A stretch of DNA of 64,000 bases from Bacteroidota bacterium (GCA_018267915.1 JAFDXN010000033.1:186001-250000), one strand, 5' to 3'. Shown: positions 27,155-37,015, counted from the stretch's first letter. Notes: generated from the letters alone by a model not told the origin. A program made the numbers and translations.

Positions 27155-28078
27155 CTATTGTTGAACAATTTTTACTTTTGCAGTATCCGGCAAGCCGAAA
27201 TTTCCGGTAATAAGAAATTTATCGTCCTTTGAAAATGCCGGAGACACAATTTCTACCCTTTCAGGAGTTTCCATCCCTTTCCTGATAACCACTTTCACCG
27301 CCGTCGTGGAATCCGCCATCTTCATCACCCAGAACTCACTTTGCACGTCATTTGTCAAAACAGCGGCCTTTGGCAAGGAAGGCACATTCGCATGTTCCAT
27401 TTTGACAATGCGAACCTTCGCTATTAAGTTCTCCGGAATAGTTTCGCTATTGGGGACTTTAACTACGAGGCGTTGCGTCTGGGCAGCAGGATCTACGGCA
27501 GGCATAGTGGACGCCACCGTACCCTCCACCCTCGTGCCATCAGGCAAAATCAGTGTTACAGATTTTTTGTCCATTACATACCTTCTTAACTCATATGGTA
27601 AGTCCAGAACAAAAGCAAAACTGTTCATGTCATTTATTACAGCCAGTTGCTCACCATCCTGTACGTAATCTCCAACCTGGTGATTCAACTGATTAACATA
27701 CCCGTGACTACTGGCCTTTATATAGTTAATCCCTGAAAACTTAAATGTAGGGTCTAATTTATTAACATCACTCCCTATCGCCTGCGCTTCTTTAGTTTTC
27801 AGTGCGAACAATTGCTGTCCTTCATGTACATACTTTCCAATTTCGGTACTTACGTTTTGCACGTAGCCGTTGATGTTCGCCTTAACATAGCTCTTTTGCA
27901 GAAATGTAGCAGTAGCATTCAGATCAACATATTCTGCAAGAGTGTCTGTGCTTATTGAAGTAACAGTTACCGGCGTTTGAACATCGGCAATGACAGCTTC
28001 GTCACTACCTTTACCACTTCCGCAAGAGAGCAGCAACAATGAAAAAAAGCATAAAATATGTACTTGTTTCATGAGCAT
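27155..28078 (-). CDS. RND efflux periplasmic adaptor (membrane-fusion protein) lipoprotein
   Basis: A 307-residue protein with a lipobox leader (HILCFFSLLLLSCGSGKG). The barrel-sandwich/lipoyl halves (VKANINGYVQNVSTEIGKYVHEGQQLFALKTKEAQAIG and IKASSHGYVNQLNHQVGDYVQDGEQLAVIND) flank only a very short hairpin, so it is a compact adaptor. A beta-barrel part follows (VTLILPDGTRVEGTVASTMPAVDPAAQTQRLVVKVPN). It links permease and TolC-like channel. The start ATG directly follows the stop of the TolC-like gene (TAAATG), indicating translational coupling. Confidence 0.9.
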   Translation of the reverse strand: MLMKQVHILCFFSLLLLSCGSGKGSDEAVIADVQTPVTVTSISTDTLAEYVDLNATATFLQKSYVKANINGYVQNVSTEIGKYVHEGQQLFALKTKEAQAIGSDVNKLDPTFKFSGINYIKASSHGYVNQLNHQVGDYVQDGEQLAVINDMNSFAFVLDLPYELRRYVMDKKSVTLILPDGTRVEGTVASTMPAVDPAAQTQRLVVKVPNSETIPENLIAKVRIVKMEHANVPSLPKAAVLTNDVQSEFWVMKMADSTTAVKVVIRKGMETPERVEIVSPAFSKDDKFLITGNFGLPDTAKVKIVQQ

Positions 28079-29323
28079 TTATCTATTCCAATAGTTGATT
28101 TGATTAATTATTTGTAGTCGGCTCACGCTATTCTGAGTAATCATATATTGTGCGGTCAGATAATTATTTATAGCGAGAACGAAATCAGATATTTTTACAT
28201 CTCCGGTTTGCAATAACTTTCCATTGACGTCAATTAGCCCTTTTGTGTACTTCACCTGCTCTTTTATATCATCAATCAGCCCTTCTGTCGCATTTAATGC
28301 CTGCAAGTACTGCGCGATTTGTTGCTTGTACTGCATTTCAAAAAAATCTTTATAGTTAGTTCTTGTATTTTCCAGCAACTTAACTTTTTGGATATTTAGC
28401 TTTCTCCTGTTACCGTCGAAAATTGGCACACTTATATTGAACCCAAGGCTAAATCCGTAGTTTTTGTAAATAGTCGATAGTTGTGAAGATACAAGACCGG
28501 CATCGCCAAAAACGCTTAATTTAGGCCGGTAATCAAGATTAATCAACGCGATGTCATTCCTCAAACGGAGGCTATCAATGGTGTACCTATTGAAGTAAAT
28601 TGAAGCATCTGCGCTAAGAAGCGGACGCATATTTACGTCAGGTTCAGCGAGAACCGTGGTATTTGCGGACGTGTCAAAAATCCCACACAAGTAGTTCAAA
28701 TTTGCAAAATCGGTCTGATATTGTATTTGCAATTGTTTCAGTTGCAATGCCTGCTGTTTATATGTGACAAGGAATGTCAGATAGTCGCTCTGCCGATAAA
28801 TATTGTTTTGCGATAACTTCTTAAGGATAACGTCTTCTTCGCTCAAGACCTTATTGATCTGGGAATTATTCGATAGTTGCTGCTGATCACCGTAGGTAGT
28901 GATGTATTGCGCAATTATTGTTCTTTTTAAATCCTGTTCTGAGATTTTCGCAGTATTGATCGTCGAATCACTTTGCAAGCCCACCGCACGGAATTGTGTA
29001 TTCAATCTGTTTTTACTGACAATCATCTTATTTGCAGAAACAAGTGCGCTATATGAGCCAATATTTGTTATCGCTGCGTCGTAACCAATTCCATTTATAA
29101 CCGGAGCATATACATTATTAGTGGCTGCATTTACCTGGGGAGCATAAGCGCTGATGATTAACTGACTATCAATTCTATTAGATGAGATTTGATTTCTGTA
29201 TTCCTTTAGCAATGGACTATTCTGTAAACCTGTTTTTACATAGAATTCCAGGTCTTTAGTTTGTGAAAAACCAGTTTGGGTAAAAATTAAAAGCAAAAGA
29301 ATATTAACAATAAACTGCCGCAT
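28079..29323 (-). CDS. TolC-family outer-membrane efflux protein
   Basis: A 414-residue protein with a signal peptide (MRQFIVNILLLLIFTQTGFSQ) and two repeats of long helices with connecting barrel strands. Typical family signs are LEFYVKTGLQNSPLLKEYRNQI near the N-terminus, the repeat LSVFGDAGLVSSQLSTIYKNYGFSLGFNISVPIFDGNRRK, and YTKGLIDVNGKLLQTGDVKISDFVLAINNYLTAQ near the C-terminus. It forms the outer-membrane duct for the RND pump. The gene is 59 bp after the sensor kinase and immediately before the adaptor. Confidence 0.88.
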   Translation of the reverse strand: MRQFIVNILLLLIFTQTGFSQTKDLEFYVKTGLQNSPLLKEYRNQISSNRIDSQLIISAYAPQVNAATNNVYAPVINGIGYDAAITNIGSYSALVSANKMIVSKNRLNTQFRAVGLQSDSTINTAKISEQDLKRTIIAQYITTYGDQQQLSNNSQINKVLSEEDVILKKLSQNNIYRQSDYLTFLVTYKQQALQLKQLQIQYQTDFANLNYLCGIFDTSANTTVLAEPDVNMRPLLSADASIYFNRYTIDSLRLRNDIALINLDYRPKLSVFGDAGLVSSQLSTIYKNYGFSLGFNISVPIFDGNRRKLNIQKVKLLENTRTNYKDFFEMQYKQQIAQYLQALNATEGLIDDIKEQVKYTKGLIDVNGKLLQTGDVKISDFVLAINNYLTAQYMITQNSVSRLQIINQINYWNR

Positions 29324-29382
29324 TGTATAAATATATAATTGTTGCTTATGCTTAACAAAGTAACACGCTAAAACTGAAGAAA

Positions 29383-30642
29383 TCAGGTAGATTGCTGAAA
29401 AGCAATAGAAAAAATATGCCTATCGCTGACGAAATCGTACTTCAGTGTATAACCTGCCATTTCGCAGATCTGTTTAACAATTGTCAGGCCGAGCCCTGTT
29501 CCCTCTTCTCCCACATCGGGGTCCCTATAAAAACGCTGAAAAAGTTTTTCCTGACTAATTTTCAGAAGATTTGAAGTATTAGCTATTTCAAGCTTACCGG
29601 GCTCCAAAATGATTTCGATATTTCCCCCAGTACGATTGTACCTTACTGCATTATTCAACAAATTGCTCACTACGATCTCTGCAAGTTGTTGATGAAAAAG
29701 AACACTTACTGGCTCCAGATGAGTTTTCACCGTAATTGATCTCGAATCTATCAAGTCCCGGAATTCTGCAATTTTATCCTCTATAAGCCCATTCAGTTTT
29801 ACCTGTTCATTTAAGATGAATTGCCTGTGCTCCACCTTCGTAAGCAAAAGCAATGACTGGTGTAACTTCGATAGGCGGCTTACTGCCTTTTCGATATCAA
29901 CGATCTGCTGTGTATGGTTAATCAAAACGATTTCATCCTGGATGATCATATCCATTCTGTTGCGTATTATAGCAAGAGGTGTTTGTATCTCATGTGCGGC
30001 GTGACCTGTAAATTCTTTAAGTGACTGATAATCGCTTTGGACCCGCCTTGTCATTTCACTGATACTTTGATTCAAAAGGGTGAACTCCTCAATGCCTGTT
30101 TTGGCTAAAGAGATTTCTCTTTTTTCAGAAATGTTATATGTTTGAACTTTTTGTATCGTATCGTAAAAAGGCTGCCATAATTTGTTTAGCACTCGTCTGT
30201 TGATAAAATATCCAACTAGCAATATCAGCGCTATCATACAAACAGTAACACCAATAATAATCTGGAGCAATGCCTCAGTTTCCTCGAGCGACTTACTTAC
30301 GGTTATAGTAAAATATTTGTCGTGGACGTTGACGCTAAATTTTAATTGCCTGAATGTTTCTCCGTGTCCGCTTTTTTCAACATAATAGTTATAATACTGC
30401 GGTTTATATAACTTGTTCGAATTTCGATAGACAATGAGTTGGTCTTCGGTATTTACTATTTCAGGTAATGAGTGGTGCATATCAAGGTAGGCAAAAATCT
30501 CCTCCTTTTCCGTGTCCAATGCCTCATCAACCTGATGTACCAATATATAGCGCAACAGAAAATAGAAAGTGCAGCTGCCAATAATGAAGATGCAGATCGT
30601 GGCGGCTATATTAAGTCGATTATATTTCGAGAACAGTTTCAT
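29383..30642 (-). CDS. Sensor histidine kinase
   Basis: A 419-residue protein. Membrane segments are at about 13-33 and 126-147 with a periplasmic sensing region of about 90 residues between. A HAMP-like linker follows, then HisKA with the phospho-acceptor H217 (HAAHEIQTPLAII), N-box NLLNNAVRYN, and G-box EEGTGLGLTIVKQ. The start overlaps the stop of the response-regulator gene by 4 nt (ATGA), so the two are coupled. It likely senses envelope stress or a ligand of the co-transcribed RND pump; the signal is unknown. Confidence 0.92.
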   Translation of the reverse strand: MKLFSKYNRLNIAATICIFIIGSCTFYFLLRYILVHQVDEALDTEKEEIFAYLDMHHSLPEIVNTEDQLIVYRNSNKLYKPQYYNYYVEKSGHGETFRQLKFSVNVHDKYFTITVSKSLEETEALLQIIIGVTVCMIALILLVGYFINRRVLNKLWQPFYDTIQKVQTYNISEKREISLAKTGIEEFTLLNQSISEMTRRVQSDYQSLKEFTGHAAHEIQTPLAIIRNRMDMIIQDEIVLINHTQQIVDIEKAVSRLSKLHQSLLLLTKVEHRQFILNEQVKLNGLIEDKIAEFRDLIDSRSITVKTHLEPVSVLFHQQLAEIVVSNLLNNAVRYNRTGGNIEIILEPGKLEIANTSNLLKISQEKLFQRFYRDPDVGEEGTGLGLTIVKQICEMAGYTLKYDFVSDRHIFSIAFQQST

Positions 30643-31316
30643 TTAAGGGAGAACTTGTAACCCATACCGTAAATACTATGAATATAATCGCCGGAACCAG
30701 CTTGTAACAATTTCTTCCTTAGATTCTTGATGTGCGCGTACATAAAGTCATAATTATCCACCATGTCCATATCATCTCCCCACAGATATTCTGCAATAGC
30801 ACTTTTTGACAAAACCCGGTTTTTATTGATGATAAGATACAGCAGAAATTCGTATTCTGTCTTTGTAAGGGCAACCGGCACATCATTTACCATGACATTC
30901 TTGGACTGCATATCAATTGTAATCTCCTCAAAATGCACAATATTATTACCTAAAGCATTTTTCCTGCGAACTATTGCAGCAATGCGAACATTTAACTCTG
31001 CAAGGTGAAAAGGCTTGGTGAGATAGTCATCCGCACCAAGCCTTAATCCAGTAATTTTGTCATCTAATTCATTTCTAGCCGAAATAATAATGACACCATC
31101 CAACTTGTTGAGCTTTCTTAATTCCTGAAGCAGAGTTAAACCATTCCCCCCAGGCAACATTATATCCAGTACGATACAATCGTATTGGTGTTCTTCTATT
31201 TTATCGAGTGCTTCCCTATAGTTGTTAACTGCTTCGCACAAATACTTTTGTGAGCTCAGGTATTCTACCATGCTCTTATTTAAAGAAGGTTCATCTTCAA
31301 CAATAAGTATCTTCAT
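30639..31316 (-). CDS. OmpR-family response regulator
   Basis: A 225-residue protein. The receiver domain (1-115) has acidic pocket E7 and D8, phospho-acceptor D51 (CIVLDIMLPGG) and K101 (YLTKPF). The C-terminal winged helix (about 130-225) has LTKTEYEFLLYLIINKNRVLSKSAIAEYLWGD and HIKNLRKKLLQAG...IHSIYGMGYKF. OmpR/PhoB-type regulators bind direct repeats with an 11-bp period. Exactly such repeats (TTCAGAA-N4-TTCAGAA) occur before eight transcription units here, including its own operon, so this is the best candidate regulator of that set. Confidence 0.93.
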   Translation of the reverse strand: MKILIVEDEPSLNKSMVEYLSSQKYLCEAVNNYREALDKIEEHQYDCIVLDIMLPGGNGLTLLQELRKLNKLDGVIIISARNELDDKITGLRLGADDYLTKPFHLAELNVRIAAIVRRKNALGNNIVHFEEITIDMQSKNVMVNDVPVALTKTEYEFLLYLIINKNRVLSKSAIAEYLWGDDMDMVDNYDFMYAHIKNLRKKLLQAGSGDYIHSIYGMGYKFSLK

Positions 31317-31323
31317 TGCATTG

Positions 31324-32334
31324 CTATTTGCCTACTACCAGTACCTGGAAAGTGCCAGGCACTACACCGGGTCTGCCATCAGGGCCTGTACCTGAGAAAT
31401 CAGCAGTTGAAAGATATACTAAATGTGTCTTTTCATCAATGGCTAATGTTTTTGCTCCTTTTTTTGTTACAACGTTTTCTAGTACCTCGTAGGTGTCGGC
31501 TGTTTTCTCCTTAATAATAGTTAGCGTCCCATCGCCATTTGAACTATATGCTTGTTTCAGGGACATGTCGAAACCTACACCATCACATTTATCCCCAATA
31601 GGTAATTCTGTTATTACTTTCCCAGATTCCGCATTCATCACTATCATCAGTTTGTTGCCGCAACCGATAAAAAGCCTCTTTGTTTTTCTGTCGATTGCTA
31701 GGCCAGAAGGTTCATCACCTTTGCCGACTGCGTGGCGGCTTTGGATTGAAAAGCTTTTGGTATCAAGAGTTACTAATTCGTTTTTATCTTCGAGATTAAT
31801 ATAAAGATGTCCAGCTTCATCCGACACTGCGGTTTCCGGCTTTCCCCCGAGCGGTACGGTTTTTATTACCTGATCAGTTGCGGGATCAACAACAGAAAGG
31901 TCTTTACTTTTGCCATTACAAACAAATACCTTTTTAGAGAATGGATCAAACATGATCGCGTCCGGATTTTCTCCAACGTTAATTTGTCCCCTTATTGTAT
32001 TTGTTTTTAGGTCAAACACAGTTAATGTATTTATTTTACCATTGCTGGTGAAGCCTTTGGTAAATGCCGGTACAAATGCGATGCCGTGCACCCCTGTAGT
32101 GTTACTTATTGTGCCAACCGATTCCCCCGTTGTTTTATCTATCACGTTTACTTCTGTAGCATGAGAGGTGTAAATATTGTTTGTGGTTGGGCATACGGCA
32201 ATATAATCCCATTTACCATCTCCTTTTACATGAAAGGTATTAACGATGTGGTAGTTTGTCTTTTGAGCAAAACAATTAGGATTAAACGCAATGGCGGCCA
32301 TTGCTACAAACAACAATCGGTATCTCAATTTCAT
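31324..32334 (-). CDS. YncE-family beta-propeller protein
   Basis: A 336-residue secreted protein with a signal peptide (MKLRYRLLFVAMAAIAFNPNCFAQ). It has repeated propeller blades of the YncE/YVTN type: VNVIDKTTGESVGTISNTTGVHGIAFVP, LTVFDLKTNTIRGQINVGENPDAIMFDPFSKKVFVCN, LSVVDPATDQVIKTVPLGGKPETAVSDEAGHLYINL. It is predicted to be periplasmic. It sits between the PepSY-like gene (29 bp) and the response regulator (7 bp), so it is expressed with the two-component system and may take part in signal perception; that is inference from position. Confidence 0.85.
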   Translation of the reverse strand: MKLRYRLLFVAMAAIAFNPNCFAQKTNYHIVNTFHVKGDGKWDYIAVCPTTNNIYTSHATEVNVIDKTTGESVGTISNTTGVHGIAFVPAFTKGFTSNGKINTLTVFDLKTNTIRGQINVGENPDAIMFDPFSKKVFVCNGKSKDLSVVDPATDQVIKTVPLGGKPETAVSDEAGHLYINLEDKNELVTLDTKSFSIQSRHAVGKGDEPSGLAIDRKTKRLFIGCGNKLMIVMNAESGKVITELPIGDKCDGVGFDMSLKQAYSSNGDGTLTIIKEKTADTYEVLENVVTKKGAKTLAIDEKTHLVYLSTADFSGTGPDGRPGVVPGTFQVLVVGK

Positions 32335-32363
32335 CTTTTTGATTTTTATTTATTCAAAATAGA

Positions 32364-32789
32364 TTAGTCTTTTACTGCTTTAATAAAATTTCCTCCCTTA
32401 TCAAATATCAGGTCCTGCCCCTTTACTTCAGCTTCATAATTAGTAGAACCATCCGCCTTTTCTATCATCGCAGCTTCCTTTACTTTCTCAGCTTTATAAT
32501 TTGCGGCGAGATATTTAGTGACAGTTGCTGGCAAGGCTGAAATATTAATATCAGTTTCAGTTTCCAGCCATTTTCCGTCCGCACTGAACAAAGCGGACAT
32601 TTTTTTGCCATTCTGCGTAAAATTAGCTTCATAATCCTTCTTTTCAATTTCCCATTTCGATGTTTTAACACCGGGAAACGCTTTGTCAAACGACTTTTTA
32701 ACAGTAGCGGGAACCTTGGAAACATCAATCTTTTGTGCAAACGCACATGCGGTTATCAGCATCAAGCCGACCAAAATAAGCTTTTTCAT
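32364..32789 (-). CDS. PepSY-like periplasmic protein (DUF2874 type), first gene of the efflux operon
   Basis: A 141-residue protein with a signal peptide (MKKLILVGLMLITACAFAQ) and two tandem PepSY-like units: VPATVKKSFDKAFPGVKTSKWEIEKKDYEANFTQNGKKMSALFSADGKWLETETDI and LPATVTKYLAANYKAEKVKEAAMIEK...YEAEVKGQDLIFDKGGNFIKAVKD. Such proteins often accompany Bacteroidota two-component systems and may serve as periplasmic ligands or regulators. An exact TTCAGAA-N4-TTCAGAA repeat is 44 bp upstream, so this is the promoter of the seven-gene operon down to the RND permease. Confidence 0.88.
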   Translation of the reverse strand: MKKLILVGLMLITACAFAQKIDVSKVPATVKKSFDKAFPGVKTSKWEIEKKDYEANFTQNGKKMSALFSADGKWLETETDINISALPATVTKYLAANYKAEKVKEAAMIEKADGSTNYEAEVKGQDLIFDKGGNFIKAVKD

Positions 32790-32832
32790 TTTTAATTGTT
32801 TAGATGAATAATAGCTGCAATTTCCAAGATGA

Positions 32833-32850
32833 TTCTGAAGTATTTCTGAA
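32833..32850 (-). promoter_or_regulatory. TTCAGAA-N4-TTCAGAA direct repeat before the two-component/efflux operon
   Basis: The plus strand reads TTCTGAA-GTAT-TTCTGAA, 14 of 14 consensus positions, 44 bp before the ATG of the PepSY-like gene. Its presence before the operon that encodes the response regulator suggests autoregulation. Confidence 0.65.
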
Positions 32851-32869
32851 TGTTCGCATTTTTGAAGGG

Positions 32870-35737
32870 TTATAACAAAATTTTAATTCCTACTGAATAG
32901 TAAGCTCCTTTTTTATATCTTATCACTTCTTTGTCCTGCTTCTTTGAGAATTTTCCATCTTGATTCGTGTCCTCTAATAGCAATACAGGTTGATTTAATA
33001 AGTCCTGAACACCAAGATTAATAGAAATATGCGAATTAATGTTCTTTTTTAATGTCACATCTAACCCATGCCTAGGCATTTCTCCAATACTGGGTCCGCT
33101 TGCAGTATGAGGCCCATCAGTTCCACCAGCAAGCACTATCCTGGAACCTATAATATTGTAGACTATTGAGCACTCTAACAAAGTGGCCCTTTCTTTGTTT
33201 GCATAGTATAAGCCAGCATTAACTAAATAGGGAGCTTGTCCTTGCATTTGCCTTGGCTTGATTAGCGTATCACTAACATTATGCACACGGCTATTAACTA
33301 TTGAGGAGTTAGCAATTAAACTGATATTCTGAAAGAAATTTACATTAAATAACCTGTTAAGAACACTAAGGTTTTTTCTGAATTCCAATTCAAGGCCATA
33401 GCAATATGCTTTGTCAAAGTTCCGATAAACAATTTCCTGACTTACCCCGGTTCTATGCTCATGTGCCTCCGCTACTTGCTCTATTGAATTGGAAAAAAAT
33501 TTGTAAAACCCTCCTATAGTAAGCATTTCATCCGTACCCGGATATAACTCATATCTCAGGTCATAATTCTGTATAGTTGCTGTTTTTAATTCAAACCCTT
33601 TGGGGTGATCAACAGAAGGAAATAAAGATCCGTGGCTCAATGCCATAAGTTCAAAGTCATAATATAAGAATGGTGCCCATTCTCTAAATTCTGGTCTGTT
33701 GAGTGTTTTCCCGTATGCAAATCGGAGCAATGACTTTTTTGTTAGATCGTATTTAAGATTAATCGAAGGAAGATAAAAACGTGTATGGTTACTAATATTC
33801 ACGGTATCTGCACCAACAACAGTATGAATAAATTGTGTATTGTCTTCGGCTCTGAGTCCTAAGACTAGATTTATTTTTTTAAATAATGAGAATTGTCCTG
33901 AAATGTAAGGGGCGATAAGCTGGTTTTTGCCTGTATAAGAATCTTGTGGATTTGTTTGCTCGCCTATTCGAAATCCGGCTTGTCTCCTTTGTCCATAAAG
34001 GGTATCTGTTACATTAATATATTGGTCAGAGAAAATTTCATTTATAGGTAAACCAGTAAAGGTCCTTCGTAAAGCAGATACAGGAAGAAGATATCCAAAT
34101 AGACGAGATGTGAATACTCTATCTTTGTATTCCAGCAAGCTGCCAATATTTATATCAAAATGATACCCCGATATATTAAATGTGTGTTTGTAGTTTTGAT
34201 TAAATGAGTAAATATGCTCATTTAATTTTGAAAAAAATCTCGTTGCCCCGTCAGTAACATCTAATTGACCCGATCCGGGTGGAATATTAGATCGGTAAAA
34301 AGTATCAGGTGGATATTGATAATTGATTCTTCGCAAATCAGGGTCATTGCGTTTATTCAATGAATAGCCCAACGAACAATTATATGCATTCTTGTGTAAC
34401 TTATCAGAGAAATCATATCCTAACTGCGAGGAAAATAAAGTTCTTGATTGATAGCCAAAGCTGTAATGCTTGATGCTTGCGCCTTCATCATCACCAGTAC
34501 TCAGTATTGTCTGATTCCTCCCAAGTTGAGTAAATAAATTCTTGAACTCAATTTTATTTCTTGGATTTATGAGCAAGGAAAAATTTTGTATTCCAGCTAC
34601 TTTTACGAGATTACTGCTGACGACATCCTTGAATACAGAGGTGGGTTCCGTGGGAACTATAGTTGCAGAAGGTGTGCTATAATCTTTCCTTGTAACATTT
34701 AACAGCGTGTCTGAATATGAATATGCTATTGCTGTTACACTCCCAAATAGCAGTTTGCGTATTTTGAAACTTTGTGAATAACAGATGCCGAACCTAAAAT
34801 CCGGTACCGCAGTTGCATTGTGTGATACCCAGGTATTTTTAAACGCCCTTGTTATATCTGGTGAAGTTGTCTCAATTATATTAGGCACTCCTTTTGGTAT
34901 GCTTCTGAATCCGTTGTCATATCCAAGTAGATCGGTTTTGCTGCCTTGGGTAAACTGTAAGGTATTGAAAGTGGTGCCAGGGCGATAAAATCCATTTAGG
35001 TCAAATGTGAATTGAGGCGCTAATGCTGGTGTCTTCGTAAATATTTTGACCATTCCCCCCGCAAAATCACCGGGCAATTCGGCAGTAGGAGTTTTATAGA
35101 TAATGATCTGATCGATCATTGAGGTTGGGAGGATATCAAACGAGAAACTTTTTTTATCAGGTTCTGTACTCGGTGCTGTTATATTGTTTAGCCATACCGA
35201 ATTATATCGCTCATTTAATCCCCTTACTACGATTAGCCTGCCATTATTGAGGGTTACACCTGGTATTCTCTTTACAGCGTCTGTTGCATCCCGGTCCTGC
35301 CCCTTATTGATCTGCTCCGCTGAAATTCCGCTTATAACGCCATCGCTATTTTTTATTTGGTGTATCAATTCTGTATTTGAACTGTTTTGTTTTAACCCAG
35401 TAATTTCTATCTCTTCAAGTTCATGGCCCGGCAATACCATTGAGATGTTCAATTTCAAATTTTTCCCTGCTTTGACATTTATTTGTTTTATTGTGTCTGG
35501 TCGGTACAAATCGCTATTAAATATTATTGTGTATTTACCCGGGCTTAAATCTTTTATTTCATATTGCCCATCTGTAGAAGTGATTGTTGTATAGTTTGTT
35601 TCAAGTACCAAAATGGTGGCGGTAATGGCATTAGCTCCCATGTCATCGGTGATTTTGCCGGAAATACTTCCTGTTTGTGCTGATAAAAACCCTGGGAAAA
35701 TCCCAAGAAACAGTATCATTATATACACATACTTCAC
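32870..35737 (-). CDS. TonB-dependent receptor
   Basis: A 955-residue protein. The frame starts with a GTG at 35737 (VKYVYIMILFLGIFPGFLSAQ); an ATG six codons in is the alternative. Domains: CarboxypepD_reg-like about 22-110 (GSISGKITDDMGANAITATILVLE), plug about 120-240 with DAVKRIPGVTLNNGRLIVVRGLNERYNSVWLNN and AELPGDFAGGMVKIFTK, then a barrel to the end (KGAYYSVGIKILL). The RGLNERYN signature is shared with the receptor at 39336 (RGMDQRYN). Only 32 bp separate it from the secreted phosphoesterase gene upstream, so the two form an operon. The receptor may import a product released by the phosphoesterase; that is inference. Confidence 0.88.
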   Translation of the reverse strand: MKYVYIMILFLGIFPGFLSAQTGSISGKITDDMGANAITATILVLETNYTTITSTDGQYEIKDLSPGKYTIIFNSDLYRPDTIKQINVKAGKNLKLNISMVLPGHELEEIEITGLKQNSSNTELIHQIKNSDGVISGISAEQINKGQDRDATDAVKRIPGVTLNNGRLIVVRGLNERYNSVWLNNITAPSTEPDKKSFSFDILPTSMIDQIIIYKTPTAELPGDFAGGMVKIFTKTPALAPQFTFDLNGFYRPGTTFNTLQFTQGSKTDLLGYDNGFRSIPKGVPNIIETTSPDITRAFKNTWVSHNATAVPDFRFGICYSQSFKIRKLLFGSVTAIAYSYSDTLLNVTRKDYSTPSATIVPTEPTSVFKDVVSSNLVKVAGIQNFSLLINPRNKIEFKNLFTQLGRNQTILSTGDDEGASIKHYSFGYQSRTLFSSQLGYDFSDKLHKNAYNCSLGYSLNKRNDPDLRRINYQYPPDTFYRSNIPPGSGQLDVTDGATRFFSKLNEHIYSFNQNYKHTFNISGYHFDINIGSLLEYKDRVFTSRLFGYLLPVSALRRTFTGLPINEIFSDQYINVTDTLYGQRRQAGFRIGEQTNPQDSYTGKNQLIAPYISGQFSLFKKINLVLGLRAEDNTQFIHTVVGADTVNISNHTRFYLPSINLKYDLTKKSLLRFAYGKTLNRPEFREWAPFLYYDFELMALSHGSLFPSVDHPKGFELKTATIQNYDLRYELYPGTDEMLTIGGFYKFFSNSIEQVAEAHEHRTGVSQEIVYRNFDKAYCYGLELEFRKNLSVLNRLFNVNFFQNISLIANSSIVNSRVHNVSDTLIKPRQMQGQAPYLVNAGLYYANKERATLLECSIVYNIIGSRIVLAGGTDGPHTASGPSIGEMPRHGLDVTLKKNINSHISINLGVQDLLNQPVLLLEDTNQDGKFSKKQDKEVIRYKKGAYYSVGIKILL

Positions 35738-35769
35738 GACAAAATATTTATGATAGCGCGTTTGAAAAA

Positions 35770-36960
35770 TTAGTGCTGAATAATTAATCTTCCTGAATTG
35801 AGCATTACATTATTGGAATAAACGGTATAAAAGTAAATACCAGTCGCGTAAGCTCTTGTATCTATTGTATTGTCTGTTTTAGACAGGTGGTATTGACCTT
35901 GATAATGGCCATTTAGATCTGTAACATGAATACTGTAATTCTCTCCTGATAATTGATTGAAATCAAATGTTATACTGCCAGATGCGGGATTGGGTACAAT
36001 AACAACCTGTCCACTGTTTTGTTCCAAAGCACTTACCTTAGCAGGAAACTGCCGCCAACAGTCTGTAATCGAATTGGCTGTACTTGCATTTCCGGCATAT
36101 GGCAAGCTATACATGTCTTCGATAGTCCTGAGTACATTATAGTGATTGATATGCTCTGAGTATTGACCTCCTTGTACCATAGGCCCATAAAAGATAGTTG
36201 CTATCTGGTTACCATGTACATCGTCATCTTCATCGAAAGTAACAATAAGTAAACTATTGTTGTTAAGCGCCCACTGTATGTAGCTGTCTAAGGTGCTATG
36301 CAGCCATGTATCTCCTGCTGTAATTGGTGTATTGCCCGTGCCATTATGCATATCATTTACCTGATTAGGTATTACGTAGGCTACTGTTGGCAAAGAACTA
36401 TAATTGGCTACCGCTGGAAACATTGTCAATGGCTGATTAGTCGTACTTGAGATCTGGTTGGTACCCGTTCCAACCCAATTAGCACCGGGATTATGTTTTC
36501 GTGCATAGTTGCCGGATGATGCACCGTTAAATCCTATGCTGGGCATATCCTCAGAATACGTAATAAAGCTTTTAGATGCATCCACTAACTGCCTCGCCAG
36601 GTTTGCAGTTGTGAATGGATACCCGGTAGGTACATTGTCATTTGTTACGCCCTGGTTACTACCTGAAAAAAGATCAAGATAGTTTGGCTGGCTGGGATGA
36701 GCGAGGGCATATGACTGTGTGAATAACGCAGCATTAGCATCATTAGCCAAGGCATTAAGATATGGTGCCGCTGTAGAGCCAATAATTGAAGAATAAGCAT
36801 GATTCTCATAGATGAGAACAATTATGTGGTCGGGCATAGGTAGTGCCGTAGTACCTTTCTTAACAATTTGTGCATGCCCCTTAATAAAAAAGAAACCTGT
36901 CAGCAAAATATTGAAGATCAAAAAGAGTAAATAACTACTAAAACGCGAATACTTATTCAT
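35770..36960 (-). CDS. T9SS-secreted phosphoesterase (acid phosphatase/phospholipase C-like)
   Basis: A 396-residue protein with a signal peptide ending near HAQ31. The catalytic domain is of the phosphoesterase family PF04185 type: DHIIVLIYENHAYSSIIGSTAAPYLNALA (motif ENHxYxxIIG), ALAHPSQPNYLDLFSG, YSEDMPS, and TFDEDDDVHGNQIATIFYGPMV. These parts carry the metal-binding Asp, Glu and His. Residues about 315-396 (VVIVPNPASGSITFDFNQLSGENYSIHVTDLNG...YATGIYFYTVYSNN) are a type-A type IX secretion sorting domain, so the enzyme is exported to the cell surface. A direct repeat of the regulon type (37016-37033) lies 56 bp upstream. It is followed by a TonB receptor. Confidence 0.87.
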   Translation of the reverse strand: MNKYSRFSSYLLFLIFNILLTGFFFIKGHAQIVKKGTTALPMPDHIIVLIYENHAYSSIIGSTAAPYLNALANDANAALFTQSYALAHPSQPNYLDLFSGSNQGVTNDNVPTGYPFTTANLARQLVDASKSFITYSEDMPSIGFNGASSGNYARKHNPGANWVGTGTNQISSTTNQPLTMFPAVANYSSLPTVAYVIPNQVNDMHNGTGNTPITAGDTWLHSTLDSYIQWALNNNSLLIVTFDEDDDVHGNQIATIFYGPMVQGGQYSEHINHYNVLRTIEDMYSLPYAGNASTANSITDCWRQFPAKVSALEQNSGQVVIVPNPASGSITFDFNQLSGENYSIHVTDLNGHYQGQYHLSKTDNTIDTRAYATGIYFYTVYSNNVMLNSGRLIIQH

Positions 36961-37015
36961 AAAATGAGATAGTTAATTGAGATTGTTAGTATACTAAAAC
37001 AAAACTCTTAGCGAA

